Below, in pieces: positions 11,660-22,549 of a stretch of DNA of 64,000 bases. Origin of the DNA: Prorocentrum cordatum. Taxonomy: Eukaryota > Sar > Dinophyceae > Prorocentrales > Prorocentraceae. Each line of letters opens with the position of its first letter. Position 1 is the stretch's first letter. The notes beneath the pieces were generated by a model. That model saw nothing but the letters and a program-made list of their open reading frames with translations. It did no database searches and was not told the DNA's origin. The DNA lies in contig CAUYUJ010015739.1 of NCBI GenBank assembly GCA_963575745.1, positions 112,834 through 176,833 of the forward strand. The letters are read 5' to 3'. A program made the translations under genes and the position numbers.

Positions 11660-12085
11660 CTTCGGCAGATTGGGTCATGCACAAGAGGCCTTGTTGGCAG
11701 GCTTGTTGGGGTCTTTTGGGAGGCCTCTCGGGGTCTTCGTGGCGGAATTCTGGGGCCTCTTGGGGAACTTTTGGGGCCTCTCGGGAGTGTCTTGGGCATC
11801 TCTGGTGGACTCTTAGTGGCCCCTTGGGGGCTTGCTGGCAGTATCGGGGCCATCTTCGGGGGAAAGAACTCCACATGGCAGTTCGGATTCCCTTATTGGG
11901 GCCCTCTTGGGGGCATCTGGAGCTCCCTTGGGGGGCCTCTTGGGCCATATTGTGGCGATCTTCGGCGATCTTCGGGCCATCCTGGGAGCTGCTTGGGCTG
12001 TCGTGGTGGATCGGAAGCACCAACGGGCGAGAACTCGGGCGTCTGTCGAAAACCTGAGGAAGAAGTTTGCCTCCTGGGGCCTTGG
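11660..12085. repeat. GGGGCC-type repeat, copy A
   Basis: Irregular repetition of CTTGGGGCC and CTCTTGGGG every 15-30 bp. The family recurs at 12290-12500, 17105-17530, 21990-22275, 33455-33610, 57120-57570 and 59775-60200. Confidence 0.75.
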
Positions 12086-12289
12086 GTCCTTGTGAGGCTT
12101 TCTTGAGGTGTTTTTGAAGCGTGTCGGGCCATCCTTAGGTCGGGTATGTCTCCCACAGGCGAATTTTGGAAGACAGGTAAAACATCAAAACGTACACAAC
12201 ATTGTACAACTACCAATAGAAACCTCGTCCATAATATTTGTTGACTATTAGTGAAGATTCCTCCTGTAGAGGGGTATGCCCGACTCAAG

Positions 12290-12500
12290 GCCATCCAGAG
12301 ATTGTCTGGGGCGTCTCTGAGTGCTCCGCGGCCGTGTCGGACTACCCTTGGGGCTCTCTCGTAGAGGTCCCTTGGGAGCGCTCCTGGGGAGCCCCTGGGG
12401 TGTGGGCCTGGAAGGCCGCACCCGGGAGGACAACCAGTTGGCCCGGGATCGCCCAGGGTACGTTTCGACCAGGGGTCCCCAGGGGCGGCCCCGCGCGCGC
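12290..12500. repeat. GGGGCC-type repeat, copy B
   Basis: Same irregular CTTGGG/GGGGCC words over about 200 bp (CTTGGGGCTCTC, CTTGGGAGCGCTC, GGGGAGCCCCTGGGG). Confidence 0.6.
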
Positions 12501-12866
12501 GAGGTAGAACTATGACAATTTGTGACCGGAGATCTCAGCACGCTTCTGGCCCGTGGTGCTGGTGAATTTCTGGTTCTCTCTTCATCCTTCATTCTCTCTC
12601 TCTCTTGTTTTTGCCTTGAGTTTACATTTTATCAAGCGCCATGAATCGAGTCTTCCTGGAAAGACGACATCAATGGGTTTGGTGGGCATGACGGTTTCCA
12701 CGAGTTCCGGGGAGCGAGGAGGGGTAGGAGAAGAAGAGGCGTAACGATAGCGAGGCCGGAGTAGCGTTGGACAGCACACATCGGGGCTCAAGAGACGGGG
12801 GTCAGTACAAACGGGGGTCGGTCAAAGCGGCGGATCTCGCAGGATCCTGCAATGCCAGGGTTGCAT

Positions 12867-12931
12867 TGACCCGGGTCAGGGTGCAGGACCCTGCAGGATT
12901 TAGTCACCCGGGTCTTGATTGACCCGGGTCA
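12867..12931. repeat. paired TGACCCGGGTCA palindromes
   Basis: The perfect 12-bp palindrome TGACCCGGGTCA occurs at 12867-12878 and 12920-12931. Between them lie CCTGCAGG and a related CACCCGGGT half-site. It could be a protein-binding palindrome or a fragment of a repeat. Confidence 0.6.
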
Positions 12932-13084
12932 GTAGATCACCGAACGTAGTTCTCCAGCAAAGGCGTCAGCGATTTGAAAATTCCCAACCCTCCCTCCTTG
13001 GTTGGGTATTCGTTCTGAATAGAGCACTCTGGTCGCGTCCCTCCTCCTCCTCCTCCTCCCGCCTCCCGCCTCCTCTCGCTTCCT

Positions 13085-15165
13085 GCCCTCTCTTCGCCGT
13101 CCCTGGTGGGCTGCGATCTGCGAAACTGTCGCCGTCGCCACTTTCGAGGGCTTCTGGTGGGTCCTGCGGAGTGAGGCACCGCGCAGATCTGAGCGATACT
13201 TTGCCGTCCCTGAGGGGCTGCGATCTGCGAAACTGTCCCCACTTTGGAGGGCTGCTGGTGGGTCCTGCGGGGTGAGGCACCGCGCAGATCTGAGCGAGAC
13301 CTCGCCGTCCCTGGGGGGCTGCGATCTGCGAAGCTGTCGCCACTTTCGAGGGCTGCTGGTGGGTCCTGCGGAGTGAAGCACAGCGCAGATCTGAGGTAGA
13401 CCTCGCCGTCTCTGGGGGGCTGCGATCTGCGAAACTGTCGCCACTTTCGAGGGCTGCTGGTGGGTCCTGCGGAGTGAGGCGCCGCGCAGATCTGAGCGAG
13501 TCCTCGCCGTCCTTGGGGGGCTGCGATCTGCGAAATTGTCGCCACTTTCGAGGGCTGCTGGTGGGTCCTGCGGAGTTAGGCACCGCGCAGATCTGAGGTA
13601 GACCTCGCTGTCCCTTGGGGGCTGCGATCTGCGAAGCTGTCGCCACGTTCGAGGGCTGCGGGTGGGTCCTGCGGGGTGAGGCACCGCGCAGATCTGAGGT
13701 AGACCTCGCCGTCCCTGAGGGGCTGCGATCTGCGAAATTGTCGCCACTTTCGAGGGCTGCTGGTGGGTCCTGCGGAATAAGGCACCGCGCAGATCTGAGC
13801 GGGACCTCGCCGTCCTTGGGGGGCTGCGATCTGCGAAATTGTCGCCACTTTCGAGGGCTGCTGGTGGGTCCTGCGGAGTGAGGCACCGCGCAGATCTGAG
13901 GTAGACCTCGCCGTCCCTGGGGGGCTGCGATCTGCGAAATTGTCGCCACCTTCGAGGGCTGCTTGGGGGGCCAGCATTGGGGGGCTGCGATCTGCGAAAT
14001 TGTCGCCACTTTCGAGGGCTGCTGGTGGGTCCTTCGGAGTGAGGCACCGCGCAGATCTGAGGTAGACCTCGCCGTCCCTGGGAACATGCGATCGGCGAAG
14101 CTGTCGCCACTTTCGAGGGCTGCTGGTGGGTCCAGCGGAGTGAGGCACCGCGCAGATCTGAGCGAGACCTCGCCGTCCCTGGGGGGCTGCGACCTGCGAA
14201 ACTGTCGCCACTTTCGAGGGCTTCTGGTGGGTCCTGCGGAGTGAGGCACCGCGCAGATCTGAGCGATACTTTGCCGTCCCTGAGGGGCGGCGATCTGCGA
14301 AACTGTCCCCACTTTGGAGGGCTGCTGGTGGGTCCTGCGGGGTGAGGCGCCGCGCAGATCTGAGCGAGACCTCGCCGTCCCTGGGGGGCTGCGATCTGCG
14401 AAGCTGTCGCCACTTTCGAGGGCTGCTGGTGGGTCCAGCGGAGTGAGGCACCGCGCAGATCTGAGCGGGACCTCGCCGTCTCTGTGGGGCTGCGATCTGC
14501 GAAACTGTCGCCACTTTGGGGGGCTGCTGGTGGGTCCAGCGGAGTGAGGCACCGCGCAGATCTGAGCGGGACCTCGCCGTCCTTGGGGGGCTGCGATCTG
14601 CGAAATTGTCGCCACTTTCGAGGTCTGCTCGGGGGGGCAGCATAGCGATCTGCGGAACTGTAGCCATTTTCGAAGGCTGCTGGTGGGTCCTGCGGAGTGA
14701 AGCACAGCGCAGATCTGAGGTAGACCTCGCCGTCTCTGGGGGGCTGCGATCTGCGAAACTGTCCCCACTTTGGGGGGCTGCTGGTGGGTCCTGCGGGGTG
14801 AGGCACCACGCAGATCTGAGCGGGACCTTGCCGTCCCTGAGGGGCTGCGATCTGCGAAACTATCGCCATTTTCGAGGGCTGCTCGTGGGTCCTGCGGAGT
14901 GAGGCACCGCGGAGATCTGAGCGGGACCTCGCCGTGCCTGGGGGGCTGCGATCTGCGAAATTGTCCCCACTTTGGAGGGCTGCTGGTGGGTCCAGCGGAG
15001 TGAGGCACCGCGCAGATCTGAGGTAGACCTCGCCGTCCCTGGGGGGCTGCGATCTGCGAAACAGTCGCAACTTTCGAGGACTGCTGGCGGGTTCAGCGGA
15101 GGGAGGCACCAGGCAGATCTGAGCGAGACATCGCAATCCTTGGGGGTCTGCGAGCGTCACGAATG
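13085..15165. repeat. 101-bp satellite array, about 20 copies
   Basis: The word CTGCGATCTGCGAA recurs at 13111, 13218, 13319, 13420 and 13521 and onward, a 101-bp period with one early 107-bp step. Units share CACTTTCGAGGGCTGCTGG, CGCGCAGATCTGAG and CCTCGCCGTCC. Units near 13964 and 14627 are shortened. GATCTGCG and CGCAGATC within each unit form an inverted repeat. Because 101 is not a multiple of three and the unit has no stop in any minus frame, three long overlapping minus-strand frames (up to 755 codons) exist; I regard them as by-products. Confidence 0.95.
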
Positions 15166-15559
15166 CCGCTCGCAGAAGTATATGCGCCCATGTCACGTCA
15201 TCACCTCCGTATAACGTCTCCCAAGCTACTCATGCCCCGCATTACGCAGGGGTTGGGTACGTCGCCAGGGTAATTTTTCAGTAGCGGAGCAAAGGCCTCC
15301 CGCCAGCAAGGTCGACCACCAGCACGACCAGCTTCACGGCGACAAGCACTACTACATGGCCATCCATGAGCTCTCTCACCGGCTGGAGGGCGGTAACAGG
15401 AGAGGGTGGGCGGTAGCTGTCAGGCTGGGGCAAATGTGGTCCCAAGGCCCCTGTACTGAGTAGCCTGGCTTTGATTTCAGCCTGGCGCTCTAATGAAGGG
15501 CGCTAGCAAGTCAACAGCCCTGGGCCTCTCCTCCGCCCTGCGTCGGTCGTCTCGTGCGC
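15166..15559. other. no recognisable feature
   Basis: Nothing identified in about 390 bp between the satellite and the next repeat block. Confidence 0.5.
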
Positions 15560-16330
15560 CCGGCGACGTGTGGCGCAGTGGGGTACCCACTGAGGCAACG
15601 GACGATCTGGTCGATTGCGGGGGTGTGGCGCAACGTACGCCGCACTCTACGACTTAATAGTGCACCAACTGAGGCAACGGACGATCTCTCTCTCTCTCTC
15701 TCAAATTCGACGTTCCTACAACAATTACAACACAGCGAAACATCACAACTGGAGCCCTGGACCTTGTCTTTCTACGGCTTTTTCCCAGCTGGAGCCCGAC
15801 ACAGGGCAACATCGTCCGTTTTGAAAAGATGCAGCGCCAGCATCTCAGGGTTGGTGGAACGCGGGTTGTCTGGTGCACCGTATGTGTGCGCAGTCATGCC
15901 GCAAACCATGGCACACCCGCTGAGGCAACTGACGATTTGGTGGCTCGCAGGGTGTCGAGCGAAACCAATGGCACAGCCTTCCTGTTACAAAACACGGTAG
16001 ACAGGGCGGGTTGCATCCATTGAGGTGACGCACAATTTGGTAGTTCGCAGGGTGTGATGCATAGCCTATGGTGCAATGCATAATTGACAGGGTAGGGTAC
16101 ACCCGCTGAGGCAACAGCCGATCTGGTGGGTCGTGTGGTATCTGGCGCAACCTGTGACGCAACCTGGGGCACGCCCGTTGAGGCAACGGCCGATTCGGCT
16201 TCCCGCGGGTTGTTTGGCGCAACCTGCGGCGCACCCTGTGGCGCAACCTCTAGCACACCCACTAGGGCACTGGACGCTTTGGCTGCCCACGGGGTGTCTG
16301 GCGCAACACATGACACAACATGTGGCGGAC
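15560..16330. repeat. irregular tandem repeat, GAGGCAAC unit
   Basis: Seven diverged units carry CACCCGCTGAGGCAACGG then ACGATCTGGT and a GGCGCAACCTG tail, at about 15590, 15672, 15920, 16017, 16108, 16177 and 16261. Spacing is uneven. A CT dinucleotide run (about 15688-15702) interrupts the second unit. Confidence 0.7.
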
Positions 16331-16876
16331 GATTTTCAGAGTCTCTCGGCTGGATGAAATCCGCCCGTTGTGCCAACGAGTTTCGGCAATTCGTCTGTGA
16401 CCGCTGTATGTGGTCACGTCTTTGCAGTTGTCCAGGGACTTTCGGTGACCTTTCCGTGACAGCTGCTTGTGCGAATTCTTGCACATGTAACAGGAGCCGG
16501 CCAGCACATTCGCCAAGGAGGAGATGACAAGTGGGGTGAGGATTTGTCTATGCAAGTGGCCATGAGTTAAGGCTTTCCAGGGTGTTGAAGGGCGAGGAGG
16601 GAGCGCGGAGAGGGGTGGCGAATGAGTCGGCATGAGCAGCGAGGAGCGAGCAGGTGGGATGTGTGCAAGAGAAAGGCGGTAAGGTAGGAGGGAAGACGAG
16701 TTGGAGGAGAAGGAAACACAGTTGCTGATCGATCCAGCTGTGTTCACATCTTGCGCGAACAAGTCCATCTCGAGCCAATTCTCCTCCGCCCGCTTGGTAT
16801 CCTGCTCGGAATCGCGAGTGCGGCAGTGGACAAGTAGGAACACGGGCTGAGAAGAGAGGGGCGAGGCCGCGCTCGA
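16331..16876. other. no recognisable feature
   Basis: No gene or repeat recognised between the irregular repeat block and the CTC array. Confidence 0.45.
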
Positions 16877-17045
16877 TCCTGCTGCTCCTCCTCCTCCTCC
16901 TCCTCCTCCTCCTCCTCCTCCTCCTCCTCCTCTTGCTCTTCCCCTCCTCCTCCTCGTCCTTCTTCTTTTGCTCCTCCCTCCTACCCCGTCCTCCTCCTCC
17001 TCCTCCTCCTCCTCCTCCTCCTCCTCCTCCTTCGCTTCCTTGTCC
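16877..17045. repeat. CTC/TCC microsatellite
   Basis: Two (CTC)n blocks separated by a short TCTTGCTC spacer. Poly-Gly/Glu/Arg minus frames are artefacts. Confidence 0.9.
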
Positions 17046-17104
17046 CTCCTCCGGCGGTGAAAGAACCCATGGACCCAATTGGGCGATGAAGTGAAACGCT
17101 GTGC

Positions 17105-17530
17105 AATGCGCCCGTGGCTGTGCCACGGGGCTTTATTGGGGGATACTGGTGTCCTCTTGGAGCTCTTTTGGGGCATCTTGGGGCCCTCTTGGGGCTCTTT
17201 GGGGGGTCGTGGGGTCCCTTGGGGCTCTTTTGGGGCGCCTTGGAGCCCCAATGTGGCTCTCTTGGGGCCCTCTTGAGGCCCTCTTGGGGCTCTCTTGAGG
17301 CCCCTTGGGAGCTATAGAGCGCCTCCTGGGCCCGTCTTGGAGACCATTAGAGCAAAGGAGGGGGGGGGTCCTCGATTTGCCCCCCCCCCTCCGGGGCCAT
17401 CGAAATAGCGTCTCGGGGCGCTCTAGGGGCCCTCTTGGGGCGATCTTGGGCGCTCTTGGGGCAGTCTTGGGGGCCGCTTGGGCCCTTCTTGGAGCTCTCG
17501 GGGGCCGTCTTAGGGCCATCCTGGGGCTTC
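17105..17530. repeat. GGGGCC-type repeat, copy C
   Basis: Dense GGGGCTCTCTTGGGG and CCTCTTGGGG words over about 420 bp, interrupted by a G/C homopolymer patch at about 17360-17400. An AT-rich (TA)n patch follows at about 17605-17640, just before element 1. Confidence 0.75.
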
Positions 17531-17699
17531 AAAAGCGTACCGGAAGCGAAAACAGCGAGAATGCGCACATCTTTTTTTCCGTCGGTTTTTGATTCACTCA
17601 CACATATATATATATACAAACATATACATGCATACATAGAGACATACACAACAAAACAACTATTTTTGTTTTTTTGGGGAGGTCTTGAGGGGTCGCCAA

Positions 17700-17950
17700 A
17701 CTCTAAAGCGAGCTGAGGGACGTAACGAGTGGAAGCGAGCGTGCGCCCGCGGCCGCGTCGGCTCAAAGCGGCGGGCCGCCCAAATATGACTGTGCCCCAC
17801 TGCGAGGCACACAATCGCTATCGAGACCAAAAGGGTCTTCCTACTGCTTGAGATGGCATCTCCTCTCATGTTTGGACTATCGTAGCTACGGTATAACAGA
17901 GCGGGCGCATGGCTTCGCCTGACGCCAAGTTGCTGGCTGGGCTTCCAGCC
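17700..17950 (+). repeat. element 1 5' LTR
   Basis: Starts at CTCTAAAGCGAGC and ends after GCTTCCAGCCC, matching 33183-33435. It contains a GC palindromic patch around CGGCTCAAAGCGG followed by CCAAATATGACTGTGCC, also present in element 2. No TGGTAGCGG primer site follows here, unlike elements 2 and 3; it may have been deleted. Confidence 0.85.
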
Positions 17951-19216
17951 CGCCTGAGGCGAAGTCCCAACCGACTACATCCAACTTCGACCTGCGAGGC
18001 CATTGGATTGGGGTTACCATCCTTGGGCTTACATGGGTCGCTATTGGGTGCGCGGTAGGACATATGCGTGGCGGAGACGACACAAGAACGACAGACCCCC
18101 ATTGGGGCCCCGCCGGTCAAGTACCTTTTCGCGAGTTTGTCCGCGAAGTACACGCCTGGATCAATGTGACCACAGGCAATATGACGCCCTCCCAGCAGGC
18201 TGCAGCTTTGCAGCGAGGTTTGGGAGGTCTCGCACGGACCATAGCCACGAGAGTCCCCCCAGCAGTTATTAATTTTGGCGTCACTATAGGCGGTCGCCAC
18301 ACCGACAGCGCCACCTACATTAGGTTCCTCTGAAGCACGATGTTCGAGGATCTAGAAGAGGAGCGCCAACTCAACTCCTGGTGCGGCTCTTATTGGCTTC
18401 CGAGTCCATGCGGGTGAGCGTATCGACCAGGCGTTAGCACGGTTTGAGATAACCCGCTACGAAGCTGAAACCGCCGGCTTCAACATCCCCAACTTCCAAA
18501 TCCGAGCAGTAATTCTATTCAGAGTTCTTGGAGTGGGGACAACGCGTGCACGACAACTCCTGCAGCCTCTGAACCACCACATGCCGAGAGACCAACAACA
18601 ATTTGACGCTCTGCTTGAACGTATGAGGTCATATGCTCACATAGTTGAGAGGACCCCCGGCAATATTGGTGGTATCTTTAGCCACGGTCACCGAACCGAG
18701 ACCTTCCACGTGGAGGCCAACGCAGGGCAACCTGCCAACAACGCCCGGAACGATGATCCACAGTCAACTGAGACCACTACACTGCTGGCTCAAAATGGTG
18801 GAACGGCCTCGGGGTCGCAAGACTCCTGGGCCAGACCTAGGGGACCGCCTGACGCGGTTTCCCCTATGCAAGCCATGACCTTAATGGGCTCAGCGGGGCA
18901 ACCCGCCGAGTCCGACTTCGACTCCGGTGCCGATGCGGATGCGTCTTCCGATGACGTAGCTACCGCTCTGGATTATTCTAAGATGCCTAGATACCTCACT
19001 GAAGAGCAACGAGCTCAATGGTTATTTTTGGCCCACCACAAACACAGGCGTCGTTGGCTGAGATTCATGAAGAAGCCAGTCCGAAAGGTAAGACGTATTG
19101 CACGACGACCACCTAAAGGAAAAGGCAAGGGTCGGAGCAAAGGCAAAGGTAAGCGTCGGCGATTGTATGGTAGAGGTGTACTAGCATTCCTAGCGTCTCT
19201 GACTGAACCTCAGTAG
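17951..19216 (+). pseudogene. element 1 Gag remnant
   Basis: Homologous to the intact frame of element 2. The frame through 18001-18333 reads a hydrophobic segment (GVTILGLTWVAIGCAVGHM), then DDTRTT, FREFVREVHAWINVTTGNM and QQAAALQRGL. It breaks after residues YIRFL and is recovered in the other frame from about 18400 as GERIDQALARFE, NIPNFQIRAVILFRVLGVG and ERTPGNIGGIF. A basic tail (KKPVRKVRR, KGKGKGRSKGKGKRRR) ends at an in-frame TAG (19214-19216), where element 2 reads through. So at least one frameshift and one nonsense codon separate this copy from its ancestor. Confidence 0.8.
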
Positions 19217-19222
19217 GGAGAC

Positions 19223-20007
19223 ATGTTTTTAGGTACTGGCAGAAACCGCAGGCATACATCAGGCAAAGGTAAGAGACGGGGAGGAAACCCAAAGGATGCC
19301 AACGGTAAAACTATGGAGTGCGACAGATGCCACAGTACGCAACATTTCGACGCGAATGCCCCCAAGGTGATGGAAGAGGCAGGGGTCCGTCAATACATTT
19401 GGTTCAAACGGACTCCGACGCACAGTCTGTTGATTGGGAGTCGCTTTTAGCCGACGTTGCCGACGGCTCAGCCACAATTGTTCATTGCATGGCTGCCAGG
19501 TATCCAAGTGCCAGCATGACCCTCGAGAATTGCACCGACGAGCTGTTCGGGGAGGTGTTCACTGGCTACAATGATATCGACTTGGCAGGATGGCTGGGCA
19601 TACGCATCGCGGGGCAACCTCCAGATATCGAGTTTGCCGAGAGCTTCCGCGTGCTCATCGAAGGAGACTGTGGCGTGGCGGGGGCACCCGCGGACTCAGA
19701 ATCCTTTGTTCCTGCGACAGATGTGGAAACACATGCGATGCTCTATCCTGGGGTGATTGGAAATCCGACAGACATGGCATTAACCGACGATGGTCATCTG
19801 CGGGGAAACCCGCGCGACGCTGGTGATCTACCTGAGCGCATTCAATCTGAGCTTGGTCATAGGGGAGAATTTCTGTGCACTTTCGTTGCGTCAGATCGAC
19901 CTGCCAGCCGCCAGGAGCGATTGCTAAGTCGCCATGCCTGGGGGGGGGGGGGGAAAATTATCGCGACGATGGCGAGGACGACAAACGAGGAGACAATGAC
20001 CGCATGA
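19223..20007 (+). pseudogene. element 1 zinc knuckle and acidic region
   Basis: Directly after the TAG, the same frame continues GTGRNRRHTSGKGKRRGG and CDRCHSTQHF. The last cysteine of the CX2CX4HX4C knuckle (RRECP) is in the next frame, which then runs to 20007, so a one-base shift lies at about 19348-19352. Element 2 has the whole knuckle in frame (CHTCGSTEHLRDQC). The acidic region downstream aligns with element 2 around VPAT and VIGNP. Three hairpins or hairpin relics lie here (19609, 19678, 19800). Confidence 0.75.
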
Positions 20008-20607
20008 TGCGTGGCGGTCGAGCTCCCAGCTACTCACCAGATCGCACGCGAGCCCGCTCTAGCGGTGCTCATTCGAGCGGTATTCAGCGTCCTTATCCTC
20101 CTGGCGCGGAAACCCCAAGGGCCCCGCCGCGGCAGGCGACTAGACCACATGCCCCCCCAAGGAAGGATCGTTCGCGGGCAGACCCGCCTCGAGATGGCCA
20201 ACCGCGAGGATTCAGAAGGTGACGTACAGCGTTTGGAAGGCTAGACTGCAGCTCGATTGGCTCGTAAATGCATGCCCGCAGGCCAGATGCAATATTGGTT
20301 GGATCAGGGTTGGCGTGAGCATCGAATCCGGCGCTGGCATGCTCTTCGCAAGGTCAAACGAGATGAGGCAGGCAATATCACGCGCCCAAAGGCGGGACCT
20401 GCCAACTCACAATATAAGATGGTCACGCGCACTGTCAAAAGGGCCATCATCGAGGAGCGAAAGCTCTACAGAGGCGTTGGTTGCACATGCCCCAATTATG
20501 CCGACCACAGGCCCGGCTGCCCCATGAGACGCCCATCAACTCGCCCGAATTTTAAAAAGGAGACCGTGGGTTTGGTCTCATGGAGATGGTCGGGGTCGCT
20601 GCGCTGA
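20008..20607 (+). pseudogene. element 1 conserved Gag-pol linker
   Basis: The frame at 20011-20222 is Arg/Pro/Ser-rich. The frame at 20257-20607 reads QYWLDQGWREHRIRRWH, RDEAGNI, RKLYRG and CTCPNY, aligning with the last visible part of element 2 (HWYSKEYCTKRDETGAI, RKTYRKQVCQC). Its two Cys pairs suggest a small metal-binding motif. Function unknown to me. Confidence 0.6.
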
Positions 20608-20821
20608 TCCCGATGCTGCGTCATATCGCGAGCAGCTGACGGAGAAAGGTTACGCCCGCGCCACCGCTGACTAAATAGTTCATCCAAACCTCTTTTGGAA
20701 GAATTTGATACCTACTCACAATTTGGCGCAGATCAATCGCGAGTGGCACGCGGGGGAACTTGCTGATCACAAATCAGAAGAAGAAGGCCAACAATAAGCT
20801 GGTGAAGATGAAGATGATGAG

Positions 20822-21994
20822 ATGGCTGAAGGAGTTGACCCTACGGACGCGGCCCCTGAACGTTACGAGTCCAGCACTTCGGGTATCACGGGCGTTGCGT
20901 GTCAGACGGATACCTGGATCGACCCCCATTGCGTTGTCACAGAAAATATGGATCTGTCTCCTGGGAGGCGGATTGCTTACCGTGCTCAGACTATTGGCCG
21001 GATAAAGACAAGCATGGTCGAAAGACGAAACGCCAATACCTACCTGGTTACAGGTGAGCACAATATCCCCATTCAGAATGCGGCCCTCAGGGCGCCAGAT
21101 AATGTCAGTTGGAAACTGACCACGGCCCCATGCGTTATGTGCAAGGGGCGCCGGCAGGGGCCACGGCAAAGGCAACTCCTGAGCCAAAGCCGGAGGCGGT
21201 CGATCTTCCTCCATCTTCTGATTCACCAAGCCCATCTTGGCCCTGATCAGCTTACGCCCGAGAAAAAGAAGAGGGAGAGCCCAGATGATCCCAACCCTGG
21301 GGGCAGCAAGCAGCAGCGATATGCGGGGCAACCTGCTGATCGACAGCGGTCCAGAGGACCAGCAGTGGCTGCCGCAGCAGCTGCATTTCAGGGCACCAGG
21401 ACGCCTACTCCAAAGGAGCCTGTGGCACGTCGCGGCCCTGCGCCAGGTCGGACGCACGGGGCAGGATGGGCGCCCGCGCTGGAAGGACGGGCCAGGGAGT
21501 CTTCCTTTACGAAGCGCGGTATTGAAAAGCTACTGGCCACCACGCCGAAGGCGCCGGGAACGGTGCCCGGAGATAAGACAGCCGAGTCCTACAACATCAA
21601 GGAAAAGGGGCGCCATGACTTCGATATCAGTACCCCGCCAGGAACTCCACGGACGCCCGGGGGATCTGCTGGCGTTGCCATATCGGCTGCGAGTGCCGCA
21701 GCGCCTGCGGCATCAATTGCAGCCCCACGTTCCGCGGGGCGACCGGCTCAGAGCTCCGCGGGGCAACCTGCTCAGAGTTTAGCGGGGCAACCTGCCCCCG
21801 CGTTGGAGGTGCCAAGGGAGTGCCGAGAGTTCTGGGAAAGGATGCGCACGTCCAATCGTACGAAGATCAACCCAGCGTATCATCCTCGGACTGACGACGG
21901 GTCTGATCGATTCTATAGGCTTACGCCACATCCGCCGACCCCTCATCTTGGCGGTCTTGCCGGCTCGCTTGAATCGGGCTGGGGAGTCGTGTAG
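20822..21994 (+). pseudogene. element 1 linker region upstream of KptA-like domain
   Basis: An open frame of 390 codons. The N-terminal part (residues 1-110) is not recognised. The middle is low-complexity with four AGxPA hairpin copies (21323, 21734, 21758, 21782; the second is mismatched). It ends in a HPRTDDGSDR motif, where a ~390-bp insertion splits the frame: the same DDGSDR motif reappears at 22281 and continues YMVVQCNIVDAAVHHGPES in the matching frame. Confidence 0.6.
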
Positions 21995-22302
21995 GGGTCC
22001 ATAATGACCTCTCTTGGGGCCATGTGGACTCCGCTTGGGGTCATCTCGAGGCCCTGGGATCTCTTGGGGGGCTTCTCGCGGGACTCCTGGAGGCAGTTTC
22101 GAAGCCTCTTGGGGGCCGTTTTGAGGCCGTTTTGTAGCCTCTTGGGGGCCTCTTGGGGCCTCTTGTGGGCGTCTTGGGGGCCTCTTGGGGCCTCGTGGGG
22201 CCTTCTGGGGCCGTCTTGGGGCGGAAGGCTCGAATTGTCGGTTCGGGCTCCCCCTTTTGGGCACCTTTTGGGGTCTTCGGATTGACGACGGGTCTGATCG
22301 AT
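21883..22302. mobile_element. 391-bp insertion with 29-bp direct repeats
   Basis: TCCTCGGACTGACGACGGGT plus CTGATCGAT (21883-21911) is repeated with two mismatches at 22274-22302. Between them lies sequence dominated by the GGGGCC-type family (about 21990-22275). Removing one repeat copy plus the insert (391 bases, not a multiple of three) brings the upstream frame into register with the downstream one. This supports a precise insertion into the retroelement. No GT-AG pair falls at equivalent points of the two repeats, so a canonical intron is not supported. Confidence 0.75.
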
Positions 22303-22549
22303 ATATGGTGGTGCAATGCAACATCGTAGACGCTGCTGTTCATCATGGCCCAGAGTCACACACGCGCCAAGTAGTGCGCAACATTCTGCGGAAACGCCCA
22401 GTGCTCACGTTTGACTCTGAAAGTGAATAGCTGGAAACATCTTCATATCAGAAGACATTAACAAGCCGAAGTCCAGGTGCCAAGATCAGCGCCAGGTTTC
22501 AAAGTGGCTCGCGACGGCCCTCCGTCACAAACCTTTTCATAGAGGTCAA
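22303..22549. other. element 1 spacer before KptA-like domain
   Basis: The frame continues from the insertion (NILRKRPVLTFDSESE) to a stop at 22430, then about 120 bp without a recognised frame. Confidence 0.5.

Noticed and set aside
13085-15165. Possible CRISPR array
   Set aside because: Units are contiguous with no unique spacers, and the context is eukaryotic with no cas genes.
12929-15196. 755-codon minus-strand open frame
   Set aside because: It is the 101-bp satellite read through; two other minus frames are equally open and the peptide repeats with the DNA period.
21883-22302. Canonical GT-AG intron
   Set aside because: No GT and AG lie at equivalent points of the direct repeats, so insertion with duplication fits better than standard splicing.
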